Source: an uncultured Bacteroidia bacterium (GTDB taxonomy: Bacteria; Bacteroidota; Bacteroidia; Bacteroidales; F082). From it: a DNA stretch of 64,000 bases. Position 1 is the first letter of the stretch; every line of letters begins with the position of its first letter. Under the pieces are notes generated by a model. The model was not told where the DNA came from. It saw only the letters and a list, made by a program, of their open reading frames with translations, and did no database searches. Of the stretch, positions 18,197 to 26,893 are shown one piece after another. The translations under genes and the position numbers were made by a program. Location of the stretch: the NCBI GenBank assembly GCA_902770835.1, contig CACXUM010000005.1, positions 1-64,000 on the forward strand, in the 5' to 3' direction.

Positions 18197-19921
18197 ATGA
18201 ATACCATCAAATTCCTCCTCCTCATCGCCTTGCTCGCCGCCTTCAACGCGGCGCAGGCTTGCACCAACTTCCTGATTACCAAAGGTGCCAGCGTGGATGG
18301 CTCCACGATGATCAGCTATTGCGCCGATTCGCACATCCGCTATGGCGAACTCTACTTCACCCCTGCCGCCGACTGGCCGGCAGGCAGTATGCGCGTGTGC
18401 TACGACCGTGGCACCAACGCCCCAAGAGGCAGCGTGCCGCAACCGCCTCACACTTACCAAGTTGTGGGCTATATCAACGAGTTTCAGGTGGCACTCGGCG
18501 AGACCACTTTTGGTGGTCGCGAGGAACTTATCGACCCGACGGGCATTGTGGATTACGGCAGCCTCATGTTCATTGCCTTGGAACGCAGCAAGTCCGCCCG
18601 CGAAGCCATCAAAGTGATGGCAGACTTGGTGGAAGAATATGGCTACGGCTCTGACGGTGAGTCATTCAGCATCAGCGACGCCAACGAGGTTTGGTACATG
18701 GAAATCATGCCCAAAGGCTACACGCCGCAAGTGACCAAGACCGGCGACACCATCAATGCCGACCGTGGCGCGGTGTGGGTGGCCATCCGCATCCCTGACG
18801 GCTATGTTAGCGGTCATGCCAACGCCGCGAGAATCACCACTTTCCCCTTGAGCGACGGCAAGACCTCCATCACCGACAAGGACTGGAAAAAACTTTACAA
18901 TGAGCAAGTTGAGGTCATTTACAAGCACGACATCATCGACTTCGCCCGGCGCAAGGGATATTTCAGCGGCAAGGACAAGGACTTCGATTTTTCGGCGGCC
19001 TACGCCCCCGTCGATTTCAGCGCGGCCCGCGTGTGCGACCTCCGCGTTTGGACGATGTTCAACAAGGTTTGCGACGGCATGGACGAGTATTGGGACTATG
19101 TCACCGGAAAAGACCTGACACACCGTATGCCGCTGTATGTCAAGCCGAAGCAGAAAGTCAGCCTCAGTGATATGATGGCTTTCCACCGCGACCACTTCCA
19201 AGGCACGGAATTGGACAAAACCAAGGACGTGGGCGGCGGTCCCTTCGGTTCGCCCTTCCGCTTCAACCCGCTTTATTGGGAATATGAGGGCAAGCCTTAC
19301 CTCAATGAAAGAAGCATTGAAGTGGTGCAAACGGGTTTCTCCTTCATCGCGCAGAGCAGAAACTGGCTGCCCAATCCCATCGGCGGCATCATTTGGTTTG
19401 GCGTGGACGACACAAATTCAACAGTTTACACACCCTTCTATTGTTCCATTACCGAAGTTCCGATTGAATACCGCGTGGGCAACGGCGACATTTTGACCTA
19501 TAGCGACAACGCCGCATTCTGGGTCTTCAACCGCTTGGCGCACTTCAAATACCTATTTTATAATCGCGTTATCGGCGACATCCAAAAAGTACAGAACGAG
19601 TTGGAAAACGGCTATCAGGAGCAGGTGAAAGAGACCGACAAACTCGCTTTGAACCTTTACGGGCAAGACCCGCAGCAGGCCATTAATTACCTCACCTATT
19701 TTTCCAACCAAGCCGGACATCAAACCGTGGCACGTTGGAAGGAATTAAGCAACTATTTGTTGGTCAAGTATTTGGACAGCAATGTCAAGCAAGAGGAAAA
19801 CGGTGAGTTCAAGCGCAACGGCCACGGCTATCCAGCCCGACCCAAGCAGCCCGGCTATCCCGATTCGTGGAAGAAAGCCGTGATTGAGCAGACGGGAGAG
19901 CGGTTCAGAAGGCCGGAATAA
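18197..19921 (+). CDS. C69 family dipeptidase (secreted)
   Basis: A 574-residue Ntn-hydrolase of peptidase family C69 (dipeptidase A, formerly U34). The signal peptide MNTIKFLLLIALLAAFNAAQA ends exactly before CTNFLITKGAS. Cys22 thus becomes the N-terminal nucleophile after signal cleavage, the expected arrangement for this family. Other family features are DGSTMISYCADSH, the block GYINEFQVALGETTFGGREE, and WYMEIMPKG. It probably hydrolyses dipeptides in the periplasm or at the cell surface. It is transcribed alone from the -7 box at 18161, and ends at a strong bidirectional terminator shared with the superoxide dismutase gene. Confidence 0.94.
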   Translation: MNTIKFLLLIALLAAFNAAQACTNFLITKGASVDGSTMISYCADSHIRYGELYFTPAADWPAGSMRVCYDRGTNAPRGSVPQPPHTYQVVGYINEFQVALGETTFGGREELIDPTGIVDYGSLMFIALERSKSAREAIKVMADLVEEYGYGSDGESFSISDANEVWYMEIMPKGYTPQVTKTGDTINADRGAVWVAIRIPDGYVSGHANAARITTFPLSDGKTSITDKDWKKLYNEQVEVIYKHDIIDFARRKGYFSGKDKDFDFSAAYAPVDFSAARVCDLRVWTMFNKVCDGMDEYWDYVTGKDLTHRMPLYVKPKQKVSLSDMMAFHRDHFQGTELDKTKDVGGGPFGSPFRFNPLYWEYEGKPYLNERSIEVVQTGFSFIAQSRNWLPNPIGGIIWFGVDDTNSTVYTPFYCSITEVPIEYRVGNGDILTYSDNAAFWVFNRLAHFKYLFYNRVIGDIQKVQNELENGYQEQVKETDKLALNLYGQDPQQAINYLTYFSNQAGHQTVARWKELSNYLLVKYLDSNVKQEENGEFKRNGHGYPARPKQPGYPDSWKKAVIEQTGERFRRPE

Positions 19922-19933
19922 GACTTAAAACAA

Positions 19934-19970
19934 GAAATCGCGGCAAGGTCATTCCTCACCGCGATTTCTT
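19934..19970. terminator. Bidirectional intrinsic terminator
   Basis: GAAATCGCGG (19934-19943) pairs perfectly with CCGCGATTTC (19959-19968), with T residues on both strands. It serves the convergent dipeptidase and superoxide dismutase genes. Confidence 0.85.
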
Positions 19971-19985
19971 TTAGATGCGCCGCTC

Positions 19986-20564
19986 TTACAGCCTTTCGTT
20001 TACCACATCCCAGTTGATGATTTGCCAAAGAGCGTTCAAATGGTCTGGGCGACGGTTCTGATAATCAATGTAATATGCATGTTCCCAAACATCGAAAGTC
20101 AACAGCGGCCTCAAGCCTTTTTGCACGGGATTGCCCGCGTTAGTTTCTTGGGTGATGACGAGTTTCCCTTCCTTATCGACAGAGAGCCACACCCAGCCTG
20201 AACCGAACAGCGTGGCACCCTTTTTCGTAAACTCCTCCTTGAAGGCCTCAAATGAACCAAATTGTTGATCAATCCATTGGGCAATCACGCCTGTAGGCTG
20301 GTTGTCGGCTTTCGGGGTGCGGAATTGTGTGAAATAGAGGTTGTGGTTCAGGATTTGTCCGGCATTGTTGAACACGCCACCATCGGCAGTCTTCACAATT
20401 TCTTCCAAAGGCATTTCCTCATACTTTGTGCCTTCAATCAAGCCATTAAGGTTGTTGACATAGGCTTGCAAGTGTTTTCCATGATGGAATCCCAAAGTCT
20501 CCTTGCTGATGACGGATTCCAGTGCGTTTGCCTCGTAGGGCAATTGGATTAATTCGTATTTCAT
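19986..20564 (-). CDS. sodB: Superoxide dismutase, Fe/Mn family
   Basis: Superoxide dismutase of 192 residues, destroying superoxide in the cytoplasm. Metal ligands are the first His in LGFHHGKHLQAYV, the His in ILNHNLYFTQF, and Asp and His in FDVWEHAYYIDY. The sequence context (FNNAGQILNHNLYF, GSGWVWLSV, NAGNPVQKG) resembles the Bacteroides enzymes that work with iron or manganese, so metal use should not be inferred from sequence alone. The ATG at 20564 (MKYELIQLP) is preferred to an in-frame start 13 codons upstream, which lies in the promoter. It is monocistronic, between the shared terminator and a -7 box, upstream of the sigma factor gene. Confidence 0.96.
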   Translation of the reverse strand: MKYELIQLPYEANALESVISKETLGFHHGKHLQAYVNNLNGLIEGTKYEEMPLEEIVKTADGGVFNNAGQILNHNLYFTQFRTPKADNQPTGVIAQWIDQQFGSFEAFKEEFTKKGATLFGSGWVWLSVDKEGKLVITQETNAGNPVQKGLRPLLTFDVWEHAYYIDYQNRRPDHLNALWQIINWDVVNERL

Positions 20565-20590
20565 GTCGTTTCGTTTAGATGAATTTTGCG

Positions 20591-20598
20591 CAAAAATA
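20591..20598 (-). promoter_or_regulatory. -7 box of sodB
   Basis: TATTTTTG followed by CGC on the minus strand, 26 bases before the ATG at 20564. Confidence 0.65.
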
Positions 20599-20638
20599 AA
20601 CAAAAGAGAGATTCCTTTTTCAGAAACCTCTCATTTTT

Positions 20639-21505
20639 TCACTGGTTCATGTACATCTGGTAGAGCGGAGAATTCGGTTCCGTCTTCAGGCGTTTCAGGG
20701 CGCGGTCGCGGATTTGTCGGGTGCGCTCGCGCGAAATGTTGAGTTTCATGGCAATCTCTTCCAACGAATACTCTCGCGTCGAGCCTAATCCGAAATACAT
20801 GCAGATGATGGTGCGTTCCTTCTCGTTGAGCATGTCAAGTGACCTGCGGATGGCCCTGCTGGTCGACTCCTTCTCTACTGCAGAATCGGTTTGCACCTCA
20901 TCCTCAGTCACATAAATGTCCAAGAAGTTGGTGTCGTCTTGGTCGTCAATGGGGGCATCGGTCGAAACGGCACGCGAGTTGAGGCTCATCAGTTGGTCAA
21001 CCTTGTCCTCGGGCAAATCCACCGCATCGGCGATTTCCTTGACGGTGGGGCGACGTTCCAACTTCTGCTCCAACATCGAAACGGCCTTCTTCACCTTCGC
21101 CAATGCGCCCACTTGATTCATGGGCAAGCGGATAATGCGAGCCTGCTCAGCCACGGCTTGCAAGATGCTCTGGCGAATCCACCACACGGCGTAAGAGATG
21201 AACTTGAAGCCTCTGGTCTCGTCGAAACGCTGTGCGGCCTTCACCAAGCCGAGGTTGCCTTCGTTGATAAGGTCTTGGAGGCTAAGTCCTTGGTTCTGAT
21301 ACTGTTTGGCCACCGAAACGACAAAGCGCAAGTTGGCCTTCACAAGTCTATCCAAAGCGGCGCGGTCGCCGGCCTTGATGCGCTGCGCAAGTTCGACCTC
21401 CTCTTCGGTGGTCAGCAGCGACTCCTTCGCAATGTCGGAGAGGTATTTGTCTAACGTCCCCGTGTTGCGGTCGGTAATCTGTTTTGAAATCTTCAGTTGT
21501 CTCAT
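20639..21505 (-). CDS. rpoD: Primary RNA polymerase sigma factor (sigma-ABfr type)
   Basis: A 288-residue group 1 sigma factor, short because region 1.1 and the non-conserved spacer are absent, as in the Bacteroidota primary sigma. Region 1.2 (LDKYLSDIAKESLLTTEEEV), region 2 (LVKANLRFVVSVAKQYQ, GNLGLVKAAQRFDETRG, FISYAVWWIRQSI), region 3 and region 4 with the helix-turn-helix EYSLEEIAMKLNISRERTRQ are all present. It directs RNA polymerase to TTTG/TAnnTTTG promoters, matching the boxes seen through this window. The leader is about 125 bases, starting at the -7 box at 21637-21644. The next gene upstream, the HtrA lipoprotein, has its stop 202 bases before the ATG. Confidence 0.97.
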   Translation of the reverse strand: MRQLKISKQITDRNTGTLDKYLSDIAKESLLTTEEEVELAQRIKAGDRAALDRLVKANLRFVVSVAKQYQNQGLSLQDLINEGNLGLVKAAQRFDETRGFKFISYAVWWIRQSILQAVAEQARIIRLPMNQVGALAKVKKAVSMLEQKLERRPTVKEIADAVDLPEDKVDQLMSLNSRAVSTDAPIDDQDDTNFLDIYVTEDEVQTDSAVEKESTSRAIRRSLDMLNEKERTIICMYFGLGSTREYSLEEIAMKLNISRERTRQIRDRALKRLKTEPNSPLYQMYMNQ

Positions 21506-21636
21506 TTCTTCAAATCTTTTATTGTTTTAACTTTGTTTTGTTTCATTTTCTCTCATCATGCCTTTCTCCTCTGTTTTGATTTTCGCATAATCTTTCGGCT
21601 TGGGAGAAACGGCGCGAGGCTCGTCCCTCCCAATTC

Positions 21637-21644
21637 CAAAAGTA
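21637..21644 (-). promoter_or_regulatory. -7 box of rpoD, long leader
   Basis: TACTTTTG on the minus strand, 131 bases before the ATG. The leader contains a GGGAG...CTCCC inverted pair and is otherwise featureless. Confidence 0.55.
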
Positions 21645-21707
21645 AAATATTATCAAAAACCGTACCGAAATCTCTGGATTTCAGGAAAATTTGAACTTTT
21701 TCTTCAA

Positions 21708-23177
21708 TTAATTGAAGTAGAAGTTCACCACCATACCGTTAGGATAAACGCCTTCCATGCTCGTGCGGCGTGAGCGGTTGTTTTTCAGGGCGTTCTCCAA
21801 GTCGGTCTTACTGTTCACGGCGTTGCCGTTCACCTTCGTGATGACAAAGCCTTCCGTGATGCCCGAGCCCATAAAGCGACCTTGGCGGATTTCAACGATT
21901 TTCAATCCGCTCTTGATGTTGAGGCGGCTCATGTCGTTTTGGTTGACGGGTTGCAGCATCAGGCCGAGGTCGGAGTTGAAGAAACTCTCGCCCTTCTTCA
22001 CCACATCCACATTGCCAGCCTCGTTAAGCAAGGTCAGTGTATAGTGATGGTGATGTCCGTCGCGGTTCACTTCCACGTCGATTTTGTCGCCCGGACGGAA
22101 CTGGCGGACGCTCTCCATCAGTTGGGTGCCCGTGTTCACTTTCTTGCCGTTGATGGCCGTAATCACATCGCCGTTTTTCATGCCTGCAATTTTGGCAGCG
22201 CCGTCCTCAATCACTTCCGCAACATACACACCGTCAATGTCTTCCAAGCCTTCCTTTTCGGCCAACTCTGCGGTGAGTTCGGCGTAGCGGATGCCCAAAT
22301 AGCCGCGCTGGGTTTCGCCATAAAGCAAAAGGTCATCGACCACCTTGCGGACAATGTTGGACGGAATAGCGAAGGAATAGCCTTCGTATGAACCTGTATG
22401 CGAAGCAATAGCCGCATTGATGCCAACCAATTCGCCCTTAGTGTTCACCAAAGCACCTCCACTATTGCCCGGATTGACGGCAGCATCAGTCTGGATGAAA
22501 GATTCAACAGATGTTCCTTCACCTAAGATGCTGAGGTTGCGTGCCTTGGCACTCACGATGCCTGCCGTGACCGTCGAAGTCAAGTTGAAGGGATTACCCA
22601 CAGCCAACACCCATTCGCCGATGCGGACATTGTCGGAATCGCCGAAGGTAAGATACTCCAAATCAGAGGCATCCACCTTAATCAAGGCCAAGTCGGTGGT
22701 CGGGTCGGTCCCGATGATGGTAGCGGTTTTCTTCACCTTATTATTAAAGGTGACTTCCACCTCGTCAGCACCCTCCACGACGTGGTTGTTGGTGACGATA
22801 TAGCCGTCAGGGGTTAGCACCACGCCAGAACCGTAAGCCACCATCGTGTTGTTGCGGGTCTGTCCCGGATAACCATACAATTGTCCGAGCAAAGCACCGA
22901 AAAAGTCGTTGTAAGTAGTGCTTTGCCTCACCACTTTCGTCATAATATGGACCACTGCGTCAACGCTGCGCTCGGCGGCATCGACGAAGTCAGGAGTGCT
23001 TTCGGTGGGCACAAAGGCCACGCGCTGCACTTTGGATTGCTGAACCTGCTCTATTTCAGTGGCAGGCTCTTGCTGTTCAGTTTGGTTTTCGCTAACATTA
23101 GCGTTTTCGGGTTGATTCGCGCACGATGCCGCCAACAACAGTCCGGCAAGCATCAAAGTCATACTCACTTTTCTCAT
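21708..23177 (-). CDS. htrA: HtrA/DegQ-family serine protease, lipoprotein
   Basis: A 489-residue periplasmic protease/chaperone of the DegP/HtrA family. It starts with a lipoprotein signal (LMLAGLLLAASC, Cys about 19) and a glutamine-rich linker, so it is predicted to be membrane-tethered instead of soluble. The chymotrypsin-like domain has the triad in TNNHVV (His about 130), TDLALIKV (Asp about 160) and NPGNSGGALV (Ser about 239). Two PDZ domains follow (YLGIRYAELT... and LGLMLQPVNQ...). It is expected to degrade or refold damaged envelope proteins. It lies upstream of the sigma factor gene, with no clear terminator between them. I could not find a consensus -7 box directly before it. Confidence 0.94.
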   Translation of the reverse strand: MRKVSMTLMLAGLLLAASCANQPENANVSENQTEQQEPATEIEQVQQSKVQRVAFVPTESTPDFVDAAERSVDAVVHIMTKVVRQSTTYNDFFGALLGQLYGYPGQTRNNTMVAYGSGVVLTPDGYIVTNNHVVEGADEVEVTFNNKVKKTATIIGTDPTTDLALIKVDASDLEYLTFGDSDNVRIGEWVLAVGNPFNLTSTVTAGIVSAKARNLSILGEGTSVESFIQTDAAVNPGNSGGALVNTKGELVGINAAIASHTGSYEGYSFAIPSNIVRKVVDDLLLYGETQRGYLGIRYAELTAELAEKEGLEDIDGVYVAEVIEDGAAKIAGMKNGDVITAINGKKVNTGTQLMESVRQFRPGDKIDVEVNRDGHHHHYTLTLLNEAGNVDVVKKGESFFNSDLGLMLQPVNQNDMSRLNIKSGLKIVEIRQGRFMGSGITEGFVITKVNGNAVNSKTDLENALKNNRSRRTSMEGVYPNGMVVNFYFN

Positions 23178-23246
23178 CTCTATTGGGTTTTAATTGTTTA
23201 TCGTCTCATTAATGCTTTTTTTCCGCCATTATTGCGCCGAAAAGCG

Positions 23247-23254
23247 TATTTTTG
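23247..23254 (+). promoter_or_regulatory. -7 box of the GNAT gene
   Basis: TATTTTTG followed by TCG, 83 bases before the ATG at 23338. Confidence 0.5.
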
Positions 23255-23337
23255 TCGAAAATTTCAGCGGGTGAGGTTTATCAAATTATGTGCCAACCTG
23301 CTCACAAAAGAGGGTTTTTCAACGAATTAAGCGAAAA

Positions 23338-23862
23338 ATGTTCATCAAAAATGACACAATTGCGCTTCGTCGCGCCGAGCCAGAGGATGCCGACTTGATT
23401 TTCCGCTGGGAAAACGACCGCGATATTTGGCGGGTGAGCGGTACCCATGCCCCCTATTCGCGCTTCCAAATCGAGCAATTCCTGTTGAGCGACAACGACT
23501 TGCCCTCACAAAAGCAACTCCGCCTGATGATTGACCTGACCGAAAACGGACAAACTATCGGCTGTATCGACATCTTCGACTACGACCCCATCAACAGCCG
23601 CGCCGGGTTAGGCATCCTTATCGATAAAACTTTTCGCCAACAAGGTTATGCCAAAGCCGCATTGGAGTTGTGCATCACCTATCTTTTCAACGATTTGCTA
23701 CTTCATCAAGTGTATTGCTCCGTGGACGAGACCAATACGGAAAGCCAGAAACTGTTTGAAGGACATGGATTTGAGATTTGCGGCAGGCGAAAGGATTGGA
23801 TTAAGGCCTCGGAGGGTTTTATTGATGAGCTGGAGTATCAGAAGATCAAAAGCCATTGTTAG
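23338..23862 (+). CDS. GNAT family N-acetyltransferase (RimJ/RimL-like)
   Basis: A 174-residue acetyl-CoA-dependent transferase of the RimJ/RimL branch (Acetyltransf_3). It opens with IALRRAEPEDADLIFRWEND, has the acetyl-CoA-binding loop LIDKTFRQQGYAKAALEL, and ends with the family-typical block on N-TESQKLFEGHGFEICGR. The substrate cannot be told; relatives act on ribosomal protein N termini, aminoacyl nucleotides or polyamines. The ATG at 23338 (MFIKNDT) is the natural start; an in-frame reading 16 codons longer has no support. Its TAG stop overlaps the stop of the convergent cytolysin-family gene by three bases in TTAG at 23859-23862. Confidence 0.9.
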   Translation: MFIKNDTIALRRAEPEDADLIFRWENDRDIWRVSGTHAPYSRFQIEQFLLSDNDLPSQKQLRLMIDLTENGQTIGCIDIFDYDPINSRAGLGILIDKTFRQQGYAKAALELCITYLFNDLLLHQVYCSVDETNTESQKLFEGHGFEICGRRKDWIKASEGFIDELEYQKIKSHC

Positions 23863-25409
23863 TACGTCAACAACTGGGTCTTCGACTTTTCGTCAACATA
23901 AGTAGTCTTGCCACTAAGACCGACATGGCCGCTGATATCAATGCCAATCTCACCGTTATCCGGATATATATACCCAACCACATCATCACGCCATTTGCCC
24001 CAGAAGAATTTCCTACACATCACCTGCATTCGTATAGGACCGGAAAGGTATTGCCCCTTATCAAGGTTCAGCGGAAAGGTCTTCGAGCCTTTAAAACTGA
24101 GCTCATGCTCAATGCAGCGAAGGTATCCGTCCATGGCACAACTATCTTTAAGCACCTCAACCTCGACAAATTCACTATTTTCATCCGCCTGTTCAAACTC
24201 CACCACATTATAGTCAATCCGCATTTTGAGTTTTGAACCCAAGAAATGCTTTGCATTGTTGCGGAAAGTACAAGTCACCATGTGCGGCATAGGCATATAC
24301 TCCACCGTCGTGTACTTACCCGTGGTCGTCACCTTGGCCGTCTTGCCCGAATCCAAGTAACGTACCGTATAGTAAAGTGGGGTCCCAGCGTTGGTTACAG
24401 CATCGATACTGAGCGATTTCGACATGGCAGTATCAATATCACTGCCGTTGAGCATCATGGCGGATGAAATCGGATCACTCCCGCTGACCCACATCCATTT
24501 TTTGTTTACTTTGGAATTCTCCGCAATACTCTGGGCCGAAATGGCCGTCTGTCCGAATATGCTCAACGTATCGTTATCGAGAGAGGTGAACGCTGACGAT
24601 GCGTAATCCTCGAAGCAGTAGGCACGGCGACCGTATGTCACGGAGGTGATAATGGCCAAGGGAGCCTGATTCATCTTTTCCAGCACATCCTGTCCGGTTA
24701 CATTAGCTCCGAAATACTTCGATTTGTCCACCTCCCAAGTGATGGAAGCGGTATAATACTGCTGCGAATAGTCCTCCACTTCGGTAATCGACGACTGGTT
24801 ATTGGTGACAGAGGTCTGCACGTTGGCTTTCATTTCCAAGAAACTCACACTCACACCAAGGTTCATCGCCATTTCAGTTACGCTTGACACATACGTCTTC
24901 TTATAGTTCAATCCCACCGGAGGCCTATAATCCGACGACTGCAATATGCTGTAGAGGGCCGATTGGATGGCGTCGGCACTGTTCTTCACGCCGCTGACGG
25001 ACGTAGACTTGCCTTTTCCCGTGTTGAAATCCACCCTAACAGTCACCGCACCATAGTCGAGACCAACCAGGGTGGGATTGCCGTTAGCCAAGTCTTGGTC
25101 GGCGTAAACAACGGCACCAGGAAAGATATTGTCGAGATTCTCGGCAAAAATATCCTGCTTCGATTCGTTCACTTGGTGAACGACTGTTTTCAGTTTATAC
25201 GCCACATTCCCCGAAATAAAGATTGCCGGCACCGCCTCCTCCTCTGGTATATGATACGACAGTTTCATCTCCTTGCCAACAGTTTGCTTCAGAACATCGT
25301 TGATGCTCTGATGTGTGTTGTTCTGTGCTTGCACCGCGAGCACGGCAAAACTGAGCACGGCAACCAAAAGAAACAACTTTTTCGTAAAAATGTATGGTGT
25401 AATGCCCAT
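23859..25409 (-). CDS. Thiol-activated cytolysin (CDC) family protein, secreted
   Basis: A 516-residue protein with a signal peptide (FLLVAVLSFAVLAVQAQ) that can be followed along the four-domain cholesterol-dependent cytolysin fold. NIFPGAVVYADQDL matches the PGAL..AN region, and AIITSVTYGRRAYC (about residue 260) matches the VSNVAYGR core. GTPLYYTVRYL matches the end of domain 3. Near residue 468, MCRKFFWGKWRD aligns without gaps to the undecapeptide plus Asp (ECTGLAWEWWRD), keeping Cys, the first Trp, the last Trp, Arg and Asp. The Thr-Leu cholesterol-recognition pair of loop L1 is not kept (GHVGLSGKTTY). The start at 25409 (MGITPY) is preferred: an upstream Met overlaps the -7 box. Pore formation and the target membrane are not shown by sequence. 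Neighbours give no functional hint. Confidence 0.85.
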   Translation of the reverse strand: MGITPYIFTKKLFLLVAVLSFAVLAVQAQNNTHQSINDVLKQTVGKEMKLSYHIPEEEAVPAIFISGNVAYKLKTVVHQVNESKQDIFAENLDNIFPGAVVYADQDLANGNPTLVGLDYGAVTVRVDFNTGKGKSTSVSGVKNSADAIQSALYSILQSSDYRPPVGLNYKKTYVSSVTEMAMNLGVSVSFLEMKANVQTSVTNNQSSITEVEDYSQQYYTASITWEVDKSKYFGANVTGQDVLEKMNQAPLAIITSVTYGRRAYCFEDYASSAFTSLDNDTLSIFGQTAISAQSIAENSKVNKKWMWVSGSDPISSAMMLNGSDIDTAMSKSLSIDAVTNAGTPLYYTVRYLDSGKTAKVTTTGKYTTVEYMPMPHMVTCTFRNNAKHFLGSKLKMRIDYNVVEFEQADENSEFVEVEVLKDSCAMDGYLRCIEHELSFKGSKTFPLNLDKGQYLSGPIRMQVMCRKFFWGKWRDDVVGYIYPDNGEIGIDISGHVGLSGKTTYVDEKSKTQLLTY

Positions 25410-25426
25410 AATACTGTTTTCGGTTG

Positions 25427-25434
25427 CAAACATA
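25427..25434 (-). promoter_or_regulatory. -7 box of the cytolysin-family gene
   Basis: TATGTTTG on the minus strand, 17 bases before the ATG at 25409. This box argues against the longer in-frame start, whose ATG overlaps it. Confidence 0.6.
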
Positions 25435-25491
25435 CGACAATTTCTAAAACTATGGAAAAAAAACACATGTATGCTGAAACAAAAAAACTTG

Positions 25492-25499
25492 TAATTTTG
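25492..25499 (+). promoter_or_regulatory. -7 box of the MscS-like channel gene
   Basis: TAATTTTG, 118 bases before the ATG at 25618, divergent from the cytolysin-family promoter 57 bases away. Confidence 0.5.
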
Positions 25500-25617
25500 T
25501 AGCCCGAAAATACTTCAACCATGATAAAGACAAAAACCACATTGTTCCTTAATAAATGGCTATCTCGCTCAGAAACAGGAAAATACAATTGATTAAAACA
25601 AAACCAAAACACAAATT

Positions 25618-26838
25618 ATGATCGAAAAATACTTAGAAATCCTGAAAAGCCTCAATCTCAGGATGGGCCTTAGCCAAAGCCTTTCGACAAGCATTGCCGA
25701 AACGGTTGCCGCTTTGTCGGTGGTGATTGTAAGCATTATTATCTACTTCATAATCAAATTCATAATCAAGAAGACCGTCTACCGAATCATCCAACTTTCG
25801 ACGAACAAATACGACGACCTTCTCATCAAAAACAAGGTCATTGGGCGCATTTGCCTGCTCATTCCCGCCCTCATCACAGGCGCTTTGGTTGACAACGCCC
25901 TCCCCCATTTCCCCGAAACGGCGGCTTTCCTTATGAAACTGGTCAACATCTTCGAAATCGTCATTTGCACCATGATTATCAGTGCTTTCGTCACGACTGG
26001 AGAAGATTTGTACAACACCCGCGAAATGTCGAAAACCAAGCCGCTTACCGGCATGGTGCAAGTCACCAAAATTGTGCTTTATGTCCTGACAGGCTTGGTC
26101 ATCATCGCCTTTGTTTTGGGCACCAAAATCAGCAATATCCTCCTCAGTTTGGGTACCATGTCGGCGGTCATTCTGCTGATTTTCCAAGACGTCATCAAGG
26201 GATTCGTGGGCGGCCTGCAACTTTCCATCAACGACATGCTTCGCCTCGGCGACTGGATTGTGATGGGTCCCGCTGACGGCAATGTCATAGAAATCAACCT
26301 GACCACCGTGAAAGTGCAGAATTGGGACAACACCATCACCACCATCCCGACTTACAACTTGGTTTCCAATCCCTTTACCAACTGGCGCGGCATGTCGGAA
26401 TCGGGCGGACGACGCATTGCACGCACCATAAACATCGATGTTAACACCATCCGCTACTGCACGCCTGAGATGGTTGAGAAATACAAGCGTTATTCCCTAA
26501 TCAAGGACTATCTCATTCAGAAAGAGGAAGATATAATTGAATACAACAAAGCCAACAACATCGACACTAACGAGATACTGAACGGTCGCCAACAGACCAA
26601 CTTAGGCGTTTTCCGCGCCTACATCAAGGCTTACATCAACAACAATCCCAAGTTGAACCACAACCTCACGATGATGGTGCGCCAGATGCAACCTACCGAA
26701 TTTGGCGTGCCGTTGCAGATTTACACTTTCAGTAGCGACAAACGGTGGGTCAACTACGAAGAAATCCAAAGCGACATTTTTGACCACATCATTGCCGCCG
26801 CGCCCATGTTTGACCTGAAGATTTACCAGAAGCATTAG
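25618..26838 (+). CDS. MscS-family mechanosensitive channel, YbdG-like
   Basis: A 406-residue inner-membrane channel of the MscS family. Four to five hydrophobic segments occupy residues about 25-190. The pore-lining/TM3 and beta-domain signature ILLIFQDVIKGFVGGLQLSINDMLRLGDWI follows, then NWDNTITTIPTYNLVSNPFTNWRGMSESGGRRI. That last block is close to E. coli YbdG, a miniconductance channel, and is longer than in MscS itself. It should open under membrane tension and release solutes on hypo-osmotic shock. It has a leader of about 110 bases. The stop is followed by a patch of short repeats before the esterase gene. Confidence 0.93.
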   Translation: MIEKYLEILKSLNLRMGLSQSLSTSIAETVAALSVVIVSIIIYFIIKFIIKKTVYRIIQLSTNKYDDLLIKNKVIGRICLLIPALITGALVDNALPHFPETAAFLMKLVNIFEIVICTMIISAFVTTGEDLYNTREMSKTKPLTGMVQVTKIVLYVLTGLVIIAFVLGTKISNILLSLGTMSAVILLIFQDVIKGFVGGLQLSINDMLRLGDWIVMGPADGNVIEINLTTVKVQNWDNTITTIPTYNLVSNPFTNWRGMSESGGRRIARTINIDVNTIRYCTPEMVEKYKRYSLIKDYLIQKEEDIIEYNKANNIDTNEILNGRQQTNLGVFRAYIKAYINNNPKLNHNLTMMVRQMQPTEFGVPLQIYTFSSDKRWVNYEEIQSDIFDHIIAAAPMFDLKIYQKH

Positions 26839-26892
26839 TTTAGAGTTGAGAGTTTAGAGTTGAGAGTTTGTTTAATGTTGAAAGTATAAAGA
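26839..26892. repeat. Intergenic short-repeat patch (TTTAGAGTTGAGAG type)
   Basis: TTTAGAGTTGAGAG is repeated twice and then decays. It is the reverse complement of the CTCTAAACTCTAAAC words before rarA. Confidence 0.6.
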
Positions 26893-26893
26893 T

